Below are positions 6,242 to 7,303 of a stretch of DNA of 7,303 bases, piece after piece; position 1 is the first letter of the stretch, and the number at the start of each line of letters is the position of its first letter. The stretch is from Spirochaetia bacterium (GTDB taxonomy: Bacteria > Spirochaetota > Spirochaetia > Treponematales > Rectinemataceae). The notes beneath the pieces are model-generated. The model was not told the origin of the DNA, made no database searches, and saw only the letters and a list, made by a program, of their open reading frames with translations. The DNA lies in assembly GCA_021286925.1 (NCBI GenBank), contig JAJTBL010000088.1, forward strand, positions 1 through 7,303, in the 5' to 3' direction. Made by a program: the position numbers and the translations under genes.

Positions 6242-7141
6242 TTATTGAAAGACGAAATCTTTCCATAACGAAGGCGCGATTCCAGTCTTGCTTTTAAAAA
6301 GCCTGGAGAAATGATATTGATCCTCGAAACCGAGGCGAAATGCAACTTCCTTGATAGAAAGGTCTCCTTGCTCCAGCAGCGCTTTCGCTGCATGCAGTTT
6401 GATATGGATATAATACTGGTACGGTGTCATTGCAGTATATGTTTTGAAAATTTCATTGAGTTTCGAAGTACTGACACCAACCTGCGATGCAATACTGTTG
6501 AGATCGATATCATCATAGATACTTTCTTCCATTAAAAATTTTGCCTGCTCAACAATTTTTTCAGATTGACTCGGCTGTGCTTGTCTGCGTTCTGTAGCCA
6601 GGATTTCCGCAATCAATGCGATGATTTTTGAGGCTGCTTTGATCTGATACAAGGGTTTCTGCTCCCGCACTTCAGTGACAATTTCGGAAAAGAGCTCAAT
6701 AATCTGATTTTGAAGGCAAATGACAAAACAGGGTTTTGCCAATGAAAGAAAACCATTTTTAACCAGATTGTCCGCATAGGGACCTTTAAACCCCACCCAG
6801 TGTTCATACCATCCAACTTCGTAGATTGGTTTATAGAAATGTTTGATGCCGGGGAAGACTATCAGAATGGAGCCGGGAATTATATCGAATTTTTTCCCCA
6901 AAGTTTCAAAAACGCCTTTCCCCTTTGTTATGTAGACAATTTGAAATTCATTTAACGTCTGCCCAGTCGCGACGTACTGGAAAGCACGCGGATGACCGCT
7001 TTTATTCGGAGGATAGAAAGTATAGGAGGGAACTTCAGTGAAACCGGCGTCAGTGCAAACTAATTGCCATTTTTCATCTTCCTCGGAGCAGGTGAGATAT
7101 TGAAAATAGGTTTTTGCCTTGTTTGACTCGTTTGATCCCAT
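6242..7141 (-). CDS. AraC-family transcriptional regulator
   Basis: 299 residues from ATG 7141 (a TTG at 7178-7180 would add 13 residues, but it lies within the predicted -35 box and has no ribosome site). The N-terminal cupin-like sensing domain spans about 25-160: SEEDEKWQLVCTDAGF (19-34), YPPNKSGHPRAFQYV, FQIVYITKGKGVFET (66-80), IPGSILIVFPGIKHFYKP (88-105) and GWYEHWVGFKG (110-120), a signature seen in sugar-responsive AraC proteins. The C-terminal domain (about 193-297) holds two helix-turn-helix units: LNSIASQVGVSTSKLNEIF (214-232) and SIKEVAFRLGFEDQYHFSRLFKSKTG (262-287), the canonical AraC/XylS signature. It is cytoplasmic and binds DNA, probably with a sugar effector. It lies divergent from an isomerase-like gene 106 bases away, its most likely target. 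The transporter operon is a possible second target. No Shine-Dalgarno precedes the ATG. Confidence 0.95.
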   Translation of the reverse strand: MGSNESNKAKTYFQYLTCSEEDEKWQLVCTDAGFTEVPSYTFYPPNKSGHPRAFQYVATGQTLNEFQIVYITKGKGVFETLGKKFDIIPGSILIVFPGIKHFYKPIYEVGWYEHWVGFKGPYADNLVKNGFLSLAKPCFVICLQNQIIELFSEIVTEVREQKPLYQIKAASKIIALIAEILATERRQAQPSQSEKIVEQAKFLMEESIYDDIDLNSIASQVGVSTSKLNEIFKTYTAMTPYQYYIHIKLHAAKALLEQGDLSIKEVAFRLGFEDQYHFSRLFKSKTGIAPSLWKDFVFQ

Positions 7142-7151
7142 TGCAAGGTAT

Positions 7152-7180
7152 TTTATACACCGTCTTTGTGTGGCATGCAA
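7152..7180 (-). promoter_or_regulatory. Predicted promoter of the AraC-family gene
   Basis: Read on the minus strand: TTGCAT (7180-7175), a 17-base spacer, then TATAAA (7157-7152). The -10 ends ten bases before the ATG at 7141, so the transcript would begin only a few bases ahead of the start codon. No ribosome-binding site fits in that space. Confidence 0.55.
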
Positions 7181-7193
7181 TGTTTTTTACATT
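7179..7193. promoter_or_regulatory. Palindrome aatgt-N5-acatt, candidate operator
   Basis: The 15-base dyad aatgt-ttttt-acatt overlaps the upstream edge of the regulator's -35 box and lies about 20 bases upstream of the weak -35 of the divergent isomerase-like gene. A second 15-base dyad, acac-N7-gtgt (7157-7171), sits in the regulator's promoter spacer. Either could be a site for autoregulation. Short arms make chance plausible. Confidence 0.3.
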
Positions 7194-7212
7194 ACCTGGG
7201 AAGAAAAATCCA

Positions 7213-7240
7213 TTGCTGCCCTGTCAGAAGGCTTTATACT
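7213..7240 (+). promoter_or_regulatory. Predicted promoter of the isomerase-like gene
   Basis: TATACT (7235-7240) matches five of six -10 consensus bases. A weak -35, TTGCTG (7213-7218), lies 16 bases upstream, as expected for an activator-dependent promoter next to an AraC gene. The -10 ends seven bases before the ATG at 7248, placing transcription start at or beside the start codon. The only SD-like string, agaagg (7226-7231), is 16 bases away, too far to serve. Confidence 0.5.
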
Positions 7241-7247
7241 CAGAACA

Positions 7248-7303
7248 ATGACAAAGGCAGGATTGTTCGGTATCGGACTTGATACCTATTGGAAGCAATT
7301 TGA
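7248..7303 (+). CDS. Arabinose/fucose-isomerase-like protein, N-terminal fragment (runs off the window)
   Basis: Only 18 codons are visible: MTKAGLFGIGLDTYWKQF. The GLFGIGLDTYW block is, from memory, the characteristic opening of proteins annotated as L-arabinose isomerase-like or L-fucose isomerase-like (COG2160/COG2407 type sugar isomerases), which interconvert aldoses and ketoses in the cytoplasm. The family call rests on this short motif alone. The position, divergent from an AraC-family regulator, fits a sugar-catabolic gene. The ATG is chosen because the motif starts immediately after it; there is no Shine-Dalgarno at normal spacing. Substrate unknown. Confidence 0.6.
   Translation, partial: MTKAGLFGIGLDTYWKQF

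Noticed and set aside
5917..6393. A 158-codon minus-strand frame across the hydrolase/AraC junction
   Set aside because: It overlaps the 3' ends of two confident genes, including the conserved HTGFTG region of the hydrolase, and has no recognisable motif.
1..7303. CRISPR arrays, tRNA/rRNA genes, insertion sequences or phage genes
   Set aside because: No regularly spaced repeats, no transposase-like frame, no tRNA-like fold or terminal inverted repeats seen on reading both strands.

Overview
The window carries a carbohydrate ABC-importer locus next to a small muropeptide (peptidoglycan-fragment) catabolic module and a sugar-isomerase/regulator pair. Base composition is moderate. The transport genes have good Shine-Dalgarno sites, and the single full binding protein has a Sec signal ending in a Trp-Ala-Gln context. 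The mix of family 1 sugar-binding proteins, MalF/MalG-type permeases, NamZ, and an AraC regulator of the 'SEEDEKW...AGF' type fits an anaerobic, carbohydrate-scavenging bacterium. Spirochaetota is my best guess, but only a weak one, because no marker gene is present.

Layout: (1) 1-485 (+): the 3' end of a family 1 solute-binding protein of an upstream locus, closed by an AT-rich hairpin and a strong intrinsic terminator. (2) 701-3875 (+): a promoter followed by an operon for a periplasmic sugar-binding protein, an intercistronic hairpin, and two permeases overlapping by one base. No ATPase gene is present. (3) 3914-5068 (-) and about 5128-6219 (+): a divergent pair encoding a NamZ (DUF1343) exo-N-acetylmuramidase and a beta-lactamase-fold serine hydrolase that resembles B. 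subtilis AmiE. Both lack signal peptides. They share a 60-base control region with two overlapping dyads. (4) 6242-7141 (-) and 7248-end (+): an AraC-family regulator divergent from the first 18 codons of an arabinose/fucose-isomerase-like gene.

Working model (inference): the importer brings in a sugar or muropeptide, NamZ and the AmiE-like amidase process MurNAc-containing material in the cytoplasm, and the AraC protein controls the adjacent isomerase and perhaps the importer. The transporter substrate is not provable from sequence.

The two most notable points concern translation. The serine hydrolase has no ATG, GTG or TTG in frame upstream of its catalytic Ser-x-x-Lys motif, so it either starts at a rare ATT or carries a one-base shift in a GGGG run. 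In addition, three genes (namZ, the AraC regulator and the isomerase) lack Shine-Dalgarno sites and have -10-like boxes 5-10 bases from their ATG, suggesting leaderless or near-leaderless mRNAs, unlike the transport genes.
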